This document shows positions 21,489 through 33,880 of a stretch of DNA of 64,000 nucleotides, one piece after another. Location: contig NC_087062.1 in assembly GCF_963678635.1 (NCBI RefSeq), positions 9,716,670 to 9,780,669 of the forward strand. Reading direction: 5' to 3'. Position 1 is the stretch's first letter. The number at the start of each line of letters is the position of its first letter. The DNA is from Symsagittifera roscoffensis. Its lineage: Eukaryota > Xenacoelomorpha > Acoela > Convolutidae. Both the position numbers and the translations under genes were made by a program. The notes under the pieces were generated by a model, which was given only the letters and a program-made list of their open reading frames with translations, was not told where the DNA came from and did no database searches.

Positions 21489-22000
21489 CAAAGTATACAA
21501 AAAGAACAGCCAAGAGAAAAAAAATTTGGACAATTCCATTTCTCTTAGAAAGTCCAAAAAATAAAGAATTTCACTCACCAGATCTTGAAATAGATTTTTT
21601 AATCGACTCAGGAGCAGAATCAAATATAATTAATATCCCCAGTTGGAATGAAATTAAAACACTACATCTAACCCTAATACCTATTAAGACAGCCAGCAAA
21701 TTAGCAACAGCACAATGCTCAACATTAATAAATTATAGAAAAATCCAATTTTTCTTAGTTCCTACGAGAACAATGGAACAAAACAAAATCCTAAATAAAC
21801 CATTTAAACAATTATTCCACATAACAGATATAAAACACAATATCATTGGCATACCATTTATGCAAGTACACAAGAATGAAAAATACATCCTTAACATTCT
21901 TTCGAGGATTAAACAAACAACCACCATTTTTCTCCAAATTTTACCAAATATACAATCAGGAACGAAAATATCTGAAACCACTATCAGGAAATGTATATAA
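21489..22000 (+). pseudogene. Aspartic protease, copy A
   Basis: The catalytic motif DSGAESNI starts at 21605, preceded by LEIDFLI; the flap and C-terminal part run through ITDIKHNIIGIPF. This is the retropepsin-type protease that cleaves the polyprotein. Compared with the copies at 24.2, 26.0 and 27.4 kb it lacks about 55 bp just after GIPF (near 21860), which throws the downstream sequence out of frame. Confidence 0.7.
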
Positions 22001-22849
22001 CTTTTCAATTAAACAAATTCACCAATATGATAAAAACCAAAACAAACAACATTTTTTTTTGTCAGATCTTGAGTTTAAACCCATTCTTAAATTTTTTCGA
22101 ATAACAATTTAATCCTTAAAATACATGAAATATTCAAACTCCGAAACAATTAAACTTTAAACTTATTCACCATACCAGATAACATTACCTCTAGGACTCT
22201 TAGGATACTGTGAAACAAATGCCACAACTTTACCCACAAACGAAGTAGCATATCGAGTAAATAATATATTACAATTACTAGACATATGCCAATCAACAAT
22301 TCTTGATGAAGAATTATCAATAAACAATATAATAAGCAATGAAAAAAGAAACACAGATTATTTCACAATAACACCATATTGTAAACCAACGTTTAAAAAA
22401 TCACAATATACAGAAGAACAACAAAAGTTTCTAACAATATTTAATTTTCAACATTCTCAAATAACACAAAACGAATTCGACAAATTAGCTAAGCTGTTTT
22501 TGTAATATCCAACAGTTTATGGAACATCAAAATTTGATGTCGGAAAATTTAGTTCACCACTACATTTACCTTTAAAACCTGATGCAATTTTCAAAAAAGA
22601 AAGAGCAAGCAAAGTACCAATACACTTACATGATAAAGTAAACAGATTACTTGACATTTTAGAACAATATGAAAATATATCTCCAGTAAAAAAAAGGAAC
22701 AACCAAAAGGTAACAACTTTATCAACCCAGTTATCATATTAGCTAAAAGAGAATCACCAAAAATTGTTCTAGACGCTAGATATCTCAATTCCCTAATTGA
22801 CGAGTCTAAATGTAATTTCAGCTTTTTCAGCTTTTATGAGTAAAATTTT
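22001..22849 (+). pseudogene. Protease-RT linker and RT N-terminus with internal deletion
   Basis: The linker (22.15-22.45 kb) leads to a region reading FDVG..SSPLHLPLK and then VIILAKRESPKIVLDARYLN near 22727-22790, typical of the start of a Ty3/gypsy RT. At about 22812 the sequence jumps out of frame to AFSAFMSKIF, a piece normally found well downstream. The segment holding the first catalytic Asp (motif A) is therefore deleted. Confidence 0.6.
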
Positions 22850-23622
22850 TAGACAACTTATACTCAAGAAAAATGCAATCACATAATTAGACGATGTTTT
22901 CACGCAATAACAAACTAAAGATGAAATGTTTATAATTTTAGAACAGTACCATCAAATACTCAAAAATGAAAACCTGAAAGCAGCCCCAGACAAATCCCAT
23001 TTTTTTCTAACACGCGTTAAGTTTCTTGGACACATTATTGAAAGAAACACTCTAACTTCAATAAAATCAAGCATAGACGCAATTCAAAAGTTCAACCACC
23101 CACAAATAAAAAGAAAATCCAAGAATTCCTTGAAATGTTAGATTTCCTCAGTAAATATGTATACAAAAATAAGTTATACTTAAGACCTTCCTAAAACATC
23201 CTTAGACAGCAAAACAACTTTGAATGGACTACTGAACATCAAACACGATTTGACGAACTTAAAAAACTGCTAACAGAACAAATATCAAATACAATCCCAG
23301 ATACAAATCAACCATTCTATGCAAGGTGCGATGCTTCGAATTTTGGCATCGGCGCAGCATTACTACAATCACACAGTGGAACAAATAAGATGAATCTTAT
23401 ATCAGCAAATTCTCGCTTATTTACACAAGCCGAACTACGACTCTCTACTCTTATGAGAAAATGCACAGCTATAATATACACACTTACAGAATATGAAATT
23501 CCGATACTTGGATCAAAACATCCAACAGTTCTTTTTACGGATCACAAACCAATTATAATTCTTTTTACACAAAAATCAAATCCAAACACTAGACTTTACT
23601 AGAGTTTCCTATAATTCACAAA
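22850..23622 (+). pseudogene. RT palm/thumb and RNase H, copy 1
   Basis: The (Y)xDD motif reads stop-Leu-Asp-Asp at 22884-22895, the Tyr codon having become TAA. Next come NENLKAAPDKSHFFL and VKFLGHIIERN (conserved RT tail), a frameshift near 23105, then RNase H with CDASNFGIGAALLQ, SANSRLFTQAELRLS and FTDHKPI. The RNase H catalytic Glu is Lys here (MRKC), so the domain is dead. It ends abruptly at about 23602, where Gag-tail sequence resumes. Confidence 0.7.
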
Positions 23623-24608
23623 GTAGGAAACCAAACTATAACAATCAGCAAAGGAATTTTTCTCAATCTCCTAATAGAAATAATTATCGCTACTCCAATT
23701 TCCAAAACAAATATAGAAGCATTACACCGAAACATCAAAGACAAATTAATCAGGTACAAACAACTGAAGAAACAACTTCAGACCCCCCTGGTATCGATGA
23801 TACAGAAAGTACAGAATTACAATCAAATCACATTAATTGTGAATCAACAGACAGCGAAAGTGATACAAATAATACTATCTCAGTTAATATGACCACAGTT
23901 GAAAATGATTATGAACCTATTATATATGAACAACCTTTCACTTCACACATTTATGAAAATCAATTGGACCTCCTTCAAAATTACTACATTACACCTATTG
24001 GTAATAATGTACCAGTTGAACAAGAGGTAAATAGAATTAACACTGTAAGTAAAACCGAAAAAGACGAAGTACAAAGCTCAAATACAATTCACATTTATCA
24101 AAATATACAAAAAGAACAGCCAAGAGAAAAAAATTTGGACAATTCCATTTCTCTTAGAAAGTCCAAAAAACAAAGAATTTCACTCACCAGATCTTGAAAT
24201 AGATTTTTTAATCGACTCAGGAGCAGAATCAAATATAATTAATATCCCCAGTTGGAATGAAATTAAAACACTACATCTAACCCTAATACCTATTAAGACA
24301 GCCAGCAAATTAGCAACAGCACAATGCTCAACATTAATAAATTATAGAAAAATCCAATTTTTCTTAGTTCCTACGACAACAATGGAACAAAACAAAATCC
24401 TAAATAAACCATTTAAACAATTATTCCACATAACAGATATAAAACACAATATCATTGGCATACCATTTATAACTAAATATATTCCCAAAATAAACATTTT
24501 AATTAGTAAAATCAATTTAAAAGACAAGTACACAAGAATGAAAAATACATCCTTAACATTCTTTCAAAGATTAAGACAATTTTAATTTCAATTTTCAAGA
24601 TTAATTTT
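23623..24608 (+). pseudogene. Gag tail and protease, copy B
   Basis: Starts inside the Arg/Asn-rich Gag tail (like 21028 onward), then the acidic linker (23889) and protease with DSGAESNI near 24215 and ITDIKHNIIGIPF near 24432. It breaks off after LTFFQRL at about 24573. Confidence 0.65.
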
Positions 24609-25381
24609 TTGACAACTTATACTCAAAAAAAATGCAATCACATAATTAGTCGATGTTTTCACGCAATAACAAACTAAAGACGAAATGTTTATAATTTTAG
24701 AACAGTACCATCAAATACTCAAAAATGAAAACCTGAAAGCAGCCCCAGACAAATCACATTTTTTTCTAACACGCGTTAAGTTTCTTGGACACATTATTGA
24801 AAGAAACACTCTAACTTCAATAAAATCACGCATAGACGCAATTCAAAAGTTCAACCACCCACAAATAAAAAGAAAATCCAAGAATTCCTTGAAATGTTAG
24901 ATTTCCTCAGTAAATATGTATACAAAAATAAGTTATACTTAAGACCTTCCTAAAACATCCTTAGACAGCAAAACAACTTTGAATGGACTACTGAACATCA
25001 AACACAATTTGACGAACTTAAAAAACTGCTAACAGAACAAATATCAAATACAATCCCAGATACAAATCAACCATTCTATGCAAGGTGCGATGATTCGAAT
25101 TTTGGCATCGGCGCAGCATTACTACAATCACACAGTGGAACAAATAAGATGAATCTTATATCAGCAAATTCTCGCTTATTTACACAAGCCGAACTACGAC
25201 TCTCTACTCTTATGAGAGAATGCACAGCTATAATACACACACTTACAGAATATGAAATTCCGATACTTGGATCAAAACATCCAACAGTTCTTTTTACGGA
25301 TCACAAACCAATTATAATTCTTTTTACACAAAAATCAAATCCAAACACTAGACTTTACTAGAGTTTCCTATAATTCACAAA
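24609..25381 (+). pseudogene. RT palm/thumb and RNase H, copy 2
   Basis: Same extent as copy 1, offset 1,759 bp. The motif here reads stop-Leu-Val-Asp, so one catalytic Asp is lost. The RNase H Glu is kept (MREC), while CDAS has become CDDS. The two copies have therefore decayed independently since duplication. Confidence 0.7.
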
Positions 25382-26427
25382 GTAGGAAACCAAACTATAA
25401 CAATCAGCAAAGGAATTTTTCTCAATCTCCTAATAGAAATAATTATCGCTACTCCAATTTCCAAAACAAATATAGAAGCATTACACCGAAACATCAAAGA
25501 CAAATTAATCAGGTACAAACAACTGAAGAAACAACTTCAGACCCCCCTGGTATCGATGATACAGAAAGTACAGAATTACAATCAAATCACATTAATTGTG
25601 AATCAACAGACAGCGAAAGTGATACAAATAATACTATCTCAGTTAATATGATCACAGTTGAAAATGATTATGAACCTATTATATATGAACAACCTTTCAC
25701 TTCACACATTTATGAAAATCAATTGGACCTCCTTCAAAATTACTACATTACACCTATTGGTAATAATGTACCAGTTGAACAAGAGGTAAATAGAATTAAC
25801 ACTGTAAGTAAAACCAAAAAAGACGAAGTACAGAGCTCAAATACAATTCACATTTATCAAAATATACAAAAAGAACAGCCAAGAGAAAAAAATTTGGACA
25901 ATTCCATTTCTCTTAGAAAGTCCAAAAAATAAAGAATTTCACTCACCAGATCTTGAAATAGATTTTTTAATCGACTCAGGAGCAGAATCAAATATAATTA
26001 ATATCCCCAGTTGGAATGAAATTAAAACACTACATCTAACCCTAATACCTATTAAGACAGCCAGCAAATTAGCAACAGCACAATGCTCAACATTAATAAA
26101 TTATAGAAAAATCCAATTTTTCTTAGTTCCTACCAGAACAATGGAACAAAACAAAATCCTAAATAAACCATTTAAACAATTATTCCACATAACAGATATA
26201 AAACACAATATCATTGGCATACCATTTATAACTAAATATATTCCCAAAATAAACAATTTAAATAGTAAACTCAATTTAAAAGACAAGTACACAAGAATGA
26301 AAAATACATCCTTAACATTCTTTCAAAGATTAAACAAACAACCACCATTTTTCTCCAAATTTTACCATATATACAATCAGGAACGAAAATATCTGAAACC
26401 ACTATCAGGAAATGTATATAACTTGAC
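25382..26427 (+). pseudogene. Gag tail and protease, copy C
   Basis: Offset 1,759 bp from copy B but longer: after GIPFITKYIPK it continues through LNKQPPFFSKFYHIYNQERK to about 26425 (SGNVYNL). There it joins a fresh Gag-tail start. DSGAESNI lies near 25973. Confidence 0.65.
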
Positions 26428-28542
26428 CTTATAGAGGTAGATCACCAGAACAAAGCAATTTACGAAATTTCTCTCAAACTAGATATAAACGATCAAATAG
26501 TCAAAATAATCAGTATAGAAACAACTATTCACGATCAAATTCAAACAGAAGAGAATATTTGTTTGATACCAGTTCCAATTCAAATTCTAGGAATCGACAC
26601 TATTCAAACGATAGATCACGAAACTCATCATACAATTGAAACAGAAACTATTCAAACAATAGGAAAAGAAGTTATTCGAATAATCGAAATCAACGTTACC
26701 AAAACAGTAGATCAAGAAATAATTTATACAACAGATCCAATTATCAACGAACGAATAACAACAACTACCATAATAGATCACCAAATAATTCGAAAAATAG
26801 GAAACCAAACTATAACAATCAGCAAATGAATTATTCTCATCCTCCTCATAGAAATAATTATCGCTACTCCAATTTCCAAAACAAATTTAGAAGCAACACA
26901 CCGAAACATCAAAGACAAATTAATTAGGTACAAACAACTTCAGACCCCCCTGGTATCGATGATACAGAAAGTACAGAATTACAATTAAATTACATTAATT
27001 GTGAATCAACAGACAGCGAAAGTGATACAAATCATACTATCTCAGTTAATATGATCACAGTTGAAAATGATTATGAACCTATTATATATGAGCAACCTTT
27101 CACTTCACACGCTTATGAAAATCAATTGGAACTCCTTCAAAATTACTACATTACACCTATTGGTAAAAATGTACCACTTGAACAAGAGGTAAATAGAATT
27201 AACACTGTAATTAAAACCGAAAAAGACGAAGTACAAAGCTCAAATACAAACCACATTTAACAAAATATACAAAAAGAAGAGCCAAGAGAAAAAAACTTGG
27301 ACAATTCCATTTCTCTTAGAAAGTCCAAAAAATAAAGAATTTCACTCACCAGATCTTGAAATAGATTTTTTAATCGACTCAGGAGCAGAATCAAATATAA
27401 TTAATATCCCCAGTTGGACAGAAATTAAAACACTACATCTAACCCTAATACCTATTAAGACAGCCAGCAAATTAGCAACAGCACAATGCTCAACATTATT
27501 AAATTATGGAAAAATCCAATTTTTCTTAGTTCCTACGAGAACAATGGAACAAAACAAAATCATAAATAAACCATTTAAACAATTATTCCACATAACAGAT
27601 ATAAAACACAATATCATTGGCATACCATTTATAACTAAATATATTCCCAAAATAAACATTTTAAATAGTAAACTTAGTTTAAAAGACAAATACACAAGAA
27701 TGAAAAATACATCCTTAACATTCTTTCAAAGATTAAACAAACAACCACCATTTTTCTCCAAATTTTACCATATATACAATCAAGAACGAAAATATCTGAA
27801 ACCACTATCAGGAAATGTATATAACTTTTCAATTAAACAAATTCACCAATATGATAAAAACCAAAACAAACAACATCTCCTTATGTCAGATCTTGAGTTT
27901 AAACCCATTCTTAAATTTTTTCGAATAACAATTTCATCCATAAAATACATGAAACATTCAAACTCCGAAACATATAAACTTTAAACTTATTCACCATACC
28001 AGATAACATTACCTCTAGGACTCTTAGGATACTGTGAAACAAATGCCACAACTTTACCCACAAACGAAGTAGCATATCGAGTAAATAATATATTACAATT
28101 ACTAGACATATGCCAATCAACAATTCTTGATGAAGAATTATAAATAAACAATATAATAAGCAATGAAAAAAGAAACACAGATTATTTCACAATAACACCA
28201 TATTGTAAACCAACGTTTAAAAAATCAAAATATACAGAAGAACAACAAAAATTTCTAACAATATATAAAGTTTTCAACATTCTCAAATAACACAAAACGA
28301 ATTCGACAAATTAGCTAAACTGTTATTGAAATATCCAACAGTTTATGCAACATCAAAATTTGATGTCGGAGAAATTAGTTCACCACTACATTTACCTTTA
28401 AAACTTGATGCAATTTTCAAAAAACAAAGAGCAAGCAAAGTACCAATACACTTACATGATAAAGTAAACAGATTACTTGACATTTTAGAACAATATGAAA
28501 ATATATCTCCAGTAAAAAAAAGGAACAACCAAAAGGTAACAA
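26428..28542 (+). pseudogene. Gag tail, protease and RT N-terminus, copy D
   Basis: Parallels 20657-22735 (offset about 5,772 bp, rising to 5,824 after the stretch missing in copy A). It contains the Arg/Asn-rich tail, acidic linker (27051), protease (DSGAESNI near 27376) in an intact 146-codon frame with its linker (27544-27984), and the RT N-terminus (28326-28542, FDVGEISSPLHLPLK). It stops at GGTAACAA, where the satellite begins. Confidence 0.7.
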
Positions 28543-29789
28543 GAAAAACTGCTCTGTAGACTGTAGTGTGCACTTGAGAACTGACTGGTCAAACGCTAAT
28601 CAAAAACTGCTATGCAAACTGTACTCTGCGCTCGAAAACCAGCCACACGCCGACCAAAAATTGCTCTGAAGGCTGTAAACTGCTCTCAAGAACTGACCAC
28701 ACGCCGACCAAAACTGAACTGGAGATTGTAGTCTGCTCTCGAGAACCAACAAAACTCAGACTAAAAAGTGCTCTGTAGACTGTAGTCTGCTTTCGGGAAC
28801 TGGCCAATCGCTGAAACAAAATTTTCCTAGAGACTGTAGTCTGCGTTCGAGAGCAAGCCACACGCCGACCAAAAACTGCTATGCAAACTGTACTCTGCGC
28901 TCGAGAACCAGCCACACGCCGACCAAAAACAGTTCTGTTGTGTGTAATCTGCTCTCGAGAACTGGCCTCACGCTGAACGAAAATTGCTCTGGAGACTGAA
29001 GTCTGCACTCGAGAACCAACCACACACAGACCGAAAACTGCTCTGTACATTTTAGTCTGCTTTCGGGAACTGGCCACTCGCTCAAACAAAATTGTCCTAG
29101 AGACTGTAGTCTGCGTTCGAGAGCAAGCCACACGCCGACCAAAAACTGCTCTGTAGAATGTAGTCTGCTCTCGAAAACTGGCCACACTGACCCAAAATTA
29201 CTCGGAGGACTATAATATGTCCTCGACAACCAGCCACACGCCGATCAGAAACTGTTCTGTTGTGTGTAATCTGCTCTCGAGAACTGGCCTCACGCTGAAC
29301 AAAAATTGCTCTGGAGACTGTAGTCTGCGTTCGAGAGCAAGCCACACGCCGACCAAAAACTGCTCTGTAGTCTGTAGTCTGCTCTCGAGAAGTGGCACGC
29401 GCTGGACCAAAGTGGTTCTCGAGACTGAAGTCTGCACTCGAGAACCAGCAGCAGGCCGGTCGACCAAAAACTGCTCTGTAGACTGTAAACTGCCCTCGAG
29501 AAATGGCCTCGCGCCGACCAAAAAATGAAATGGAGTTTGTTGCCTGCTCTCGAGAACCAGCCACACTCCCACCAAAAACAGCTCTAGAGTCGGTAGTCTC
29601 CTCTCGAGAACCAGCCACACTCGGACCGGAAACTAATCTGTAGACTTAGACTTCACTCGAGATTTGGCCACACGCTGACCCAGAACTGGTCTGGAGACTA
29701 TAGTCTGCTCTCGAGAATTAGCCAAATGCCGACCAAAAACTGCTCTGTAGACTGTAGACTGCAATCGAGAACTGACCACACGCCGACCA

Positions 29790-32244
29790 AAAACTGCTCT
29801 GTAGAATGTGCTTTGCTCGCGAGAACTGGCCACACGCTGAACCAAATTTACTCGGAGACTGTAGTGTGCACATAATAACAAGCCACAAGCCGACCAAAAA
29901 CAGCTCTGTAGACTGTAGTCTGCACTCGACAACCAGCCACACGTCGACCAAAAACTCCTCTGTGAACTGTAAACTGCTCTCGAGAAATGGCCTCGCGCCG
30001 GCCAAAAACTGAACTGGAGGTTGTAGTTTGCTCTCGAGAACCAGCCACACACCGACCAAAAACAGCACTAGACTCGGTGACCCACACGCTGACCCAGAAC
30101 TGCTCTGTAGACTATAGTCTGCTCTCGAGAAATAGCCATACGCCGACCAAAAACTTCTCTGGAGACTGTAGTCTGCTCTCGAGAAAAAGCCACTCGCCGA
30201 CCAAAAATTTCTCTGGAGACTCTAGTCTGCTCTCGAGAACTAGCCACACTCGGACCAGAAACTGCTCTGTAGACTGTAGACTGCGCTCGAGAACTGGCCA
30301 CACGCCGACCAAAAACTGCTCTGTAGAATGTAGTCTGCACTCGAGAACCAGCCACACGCCGTCCAAAAACTGCTCTGTAGGCTGTAAACTGCTCTCGAGA
30401 AATGGCCTCACGCCGACCAAAAATTGAAGTGGAGACTGTTGCCTGCTCTCGAGAACCAGCCACACTCCGACCAAAAACAGCTCTGTAGAATGCAGTATGC
30501 ACTCAAGCAGCAACCAAACTCAGACTAAAACTGCTCTGTAGACTGTACTCTACTCGCGCGAACTGGCCACACGCTGAACCAGAGTTACTCGGAGACTGTA
30601 GTCTGCATATAATAACAAGCCACAGGCCGACCAAAAACTGCTCTGTAGACTGTAGTCTGCACTCGACAACCAGCCACACTTCGACCAAAAATAGCTCTGT
30701 AGAATGTAGTCTGCACTCGAGAACCAGCCACACGCCGTCCAAAAACTGCTCTGTAGGCTGTAAACTGCTCTCGAGAAATGGCCTCACGCCGACCAAAAAT
30801 TGAAGTGGAGACTGTTGCCTGCTCTCGAGAACCAGCCACACTCCGACCAAAAACAGCTCTGTAGAATGCAGTATGCACTCAAGCAGCAACCAAACTCAGA
30901 CTAAAACTGCTCTGTAGACTGTACTCTACTCGCGCGAACTGGCCACACGCTGAACCAGAGTTACTCGGAGACTGTAGTCTGCATATAATAACAAGCCACA
31001 GGCCGACCAAAAACTGCTCTGTAGACTATAGTCTGCTCTCGAGAAATAGCCATACGCCGACCAAAAACTTCTCTGGAGACTGTAGTCTGCTCTCGAGAAA
31101 AAGCCACTCGCCGACCAAAAATTTCTCTGGAGACTCTAGTCTGCTCTCGAGAACTAGCCACACTCGGACCAGAAACTGCTCTGTAGACTGTAGACTGCGC
31201 TCGAGAACTGGCCACACGCCGACCAAAAACTGCTCTGTAGAATGTAGTCTGCACTCGAGAACCAGCCGCAGGCCGGTCGACCAAAAACTGCTCTGTAGAC
31301 TGTAAACTGCCCTCGAGAAATGGCCTCGCGCCGACCAAAAAACTGCTCTGTAGAATGTGCTTTGCTCGCGAGAACTGGCCACACGCTGAACCAAATTTAC
31401 TCGGAGACTGTAGTGTGCACATAATAACAAGCCACAAGCCGACCAAAAACAGCTCTGTAGACTGTAGTCTGCACTCGACAACCAGCCACACGTCGACCAA
31501 AAACTCCTCTGTGAACTGTAAACTGCTCTCGAGAAATGGCCTCGCGCCGGCCAAAAACTGAACTGGAGGTTGTAGTTTGCTCTCGAGAACCAGCCACACA
31601 CCGACCAAAAACAGCACTAGACTCGGTGACCCACACGCTGACCCAGAACTGCTCTGTAGACTATAGTCTGCTCTCGAGAAATAGCCATACGCCGACCAAA
31701 AACTTCTCTGGAGACTGTAGTCTGCTCTCGAGAAAAAGCCACTCGCCGACCAAAAATTTCTCTGGAGACTCTAGTCTGCTCTCGAGAACTAGCCACACTC
31801 GGACCAGAAACTGCTCTGTAGACTGTAGACTGCGCTCGAGAACTGGCCACACGCCGACCAAAAACTGCTCTGTAGAATGTAGTCTGCACTCGAGAACCAG
31901 CCACACGCCGTCCAAAAACTGCTCTGTAGGCTGTAAACTGCTCTCGAGAAATGGCCTCACGCCGACCAAAAATTGAAGTGGAGACTGTTGCCTGCTCTCG
32001 AGAACCAGCCACACTCCGACCAAAAACAGCTCTGTAGAATGCAGTATGCACTCAAGCAGCAACCAAACTCAGACTAAAACTGCTCTGTAGACTGTACTCT
32101 ACTCGCGCGAACTGGCCACACGCTGAACCAGAGTTACTCGGAGACTGTAGTCTGCATATAATAACAAGCCACAGGCCGACCAAAAACTGCTCTGTAGACT
32201 GTAGTCTGCACTCGACAACCAGCCACACTTCGACCAAAAATAGC
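29790..32244 (+). repeat. Satellite block duplication, offset 1,549 bp
   Basis: 29790-30695 and 31339-32244 are nearly identical over about 900 bp. Both include the odd AGCACTAGACTCGGTGACCC junction, which marks them as copies of one block. Confidence 0.8.
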
Positions 32245-32696
32245 TCTAGAATCGGTAGTCTCGTCTCGAGAAACAGCCACACTCGGACCAAAAACTACTC
32301 TGTAGACTGTAGACTGCTCTCGAGAAATGGCCTCACGCCGACCAAAAATTGAAGTGGAGACTGTTGCCTGCTCTCGAGAACCAGCCACACTCCGACCAAA
32401 AACAGCTCTGTAGAATGCAGTATGCACTCAAGCAGCAACCAAACTCAGACTAAAACTGCTCTGTAGACTGTACTCTACTCGCGCGAACTGGCCACACGCT
32501 GAACCAGAGTTACTCGGAGACTGTAGTCTGCATATAATAACAAGCCACAGGCCGACCAAAAACTGCTCTGTAGACTGTAGTCTGCACTCGACAACCAGCC
32601 ACACTTCGACCAAAAATAGCTCTAGAATCGGTAGTCTCGTCTCGAGAAACAGCCACACTCGGACCAAAAACTACTCTGTAGACTGTAGACTGCTCT
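30320..32696 (+). repeat. Satellite 376-bp tandem blocks (7-mer)
   Basis: A 376-bp step (7 monomers less 2 bp) occurs twice: 30320-30645 against 30696-31020, and 31945-32320 against 32321-32696. The marker is GCAGTATGCACTCAAGCAGC, at about 30489, 30865, 32040 and 32416. Confidence 0.75.
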
Positions 32697-33880
32697 CTAG
32701 ATTGGGCACACGCTGATCCAAAACTGCTCTGGAGACTGTAGTCTGCTCTCGAGAAATAGCCACACTCCGACCAAAAACTGGTCTGGTGACTGTAGTCTGC
32801 TATCGTGATATAGCCAATATGCCGACCAAAAACTGCTCTGTAGAGTGTAGTATGCACTTGAGAAGCAACCAAACTCAGACTAAAAACTGCTATGTAGACT
32901 GTACTCTGCTCGTGCGAACTGGCCACACGCTGAACCAGAGTTACTCGGAGACTGTATTCTGCACATAATAACAAGCCACACGTCGACCAAAAACTGCTCT
33001 GTGAACTTAAAACTGCTCTCGAGAAAAGACCTCGCGCCGGCCAAAAACTGAACTGGAGGTGGTAGTTTGCTCTCGAGAACCAGCCACACTCGGACCAAAA
33101 ACTACTATGAAGACTGTAGACTGCTCTCGAGAGTTGGACACACGATGGCCCAGAACTGCTCTGGAGACTGTAGTCTGCTCGCGCGAACTGGCCACACGCT
33201 GAACCAGAGTTACTCGGAGACTGTAGTCTGCATATAATAACAAGCCACAGGCCGACCAAAAACTGCTCTGTAGACTGTAGTCTGCACTCGACAACCAGCC
33301 ACACTTCGACCAAAAATAGCTCTAGAATCGGTAGTCTCGTCTCGAGAAACAGCCACACTCGGACCAAAAACTACTCTGTAGACTGTAGACTGCTCTCTAG
33401 ATTGGGCACACGCTGATCCAAAACTGCTCTGGAGACTGTAGTCTGCTCTCGAGAAATAGCCACACTCCGACCAAAAACTGGTCTGGTGACTGTAGTCTGC
33501 TATCGTGATATAGCCAATATGCCGACCAAAAACTGCTCTGTAGAGTGTAGTATGCACTTGAGAAGCAACCAAACTCAGACTAAAAACTGCTATGTAGACT
33601 GTACTCTGCTCGTACGAACTGGCCACACGCTGAACCAGAGTTACTCGGAGACTGTATTCTGCACATAATAACAAGCCACACGTCGACCAAAAACTGCTCT
33701 GTGAACTTAAAACTGCTCTCGAGAAAAGACCTCGCGCCGGCCAAAAACTGAACTGGAGGTGGTAGATTGCTCTCGAGAACCAGCCACACTCGGACCAAAA
33801 ACTACTATGAAGACTGTAGACTGCTCTCGAGAGTTGGACACACGATGGCCCAGAACTGCTCTGGAGACTGTAGTCTGCTC
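32481..33880 (+). repeat. Satellite 700-bp tandem blocks (13-mer)
   Basis: 32481-33180 and 33181-33880 are in tandem with very few differences. The rare variant TATCGTGATATAGCCAATAT occurs in both, at about 32801 and 33501. Confidence 0.8.

Larger units (their letters stand above)
22850..26332 (+). repeat. Tandem duplication inside the retroelement, offset 1,759 bp
   Basis: 22850-24573 (RT/RNase H plus Gag tail/protease) repeats at 24609-26332. The copies are similar but carry scattered different mutations, so the event is older than the 1,325-bp duplication at 4.5-7.2 kb. Confidence 0.8.
17440..28542 (+). mobile_element. Decayed, rearranged Ty3/gypsy-type retroelement
   Basis: In order: Gag-like frames (17.4-20.3 kb), CCHC zinc knuckle (20.43), Arg/Asn/Ser-rich tail, aspartic protease (21.6), RT N-terminus (22.5), RT palm and RNase H (22.85-23.6), protease (23.6), RT/RNase H (24.6), protease (25.4), then Gag tail-protease-RT N-terminus (26.4-28.54). 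Protease before RT before RNase H is the Ty3/gypsy order. Frameshifts and stops interrupt every domain, internal segments are duplicated, and no integrase or LTR pair was found. It is therefore non-functional, and breaks off in the RT domain exactly where the satellite starts. The + strand is strongly A-rich, as in many retroelements of this group. Confidence 0.8.
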
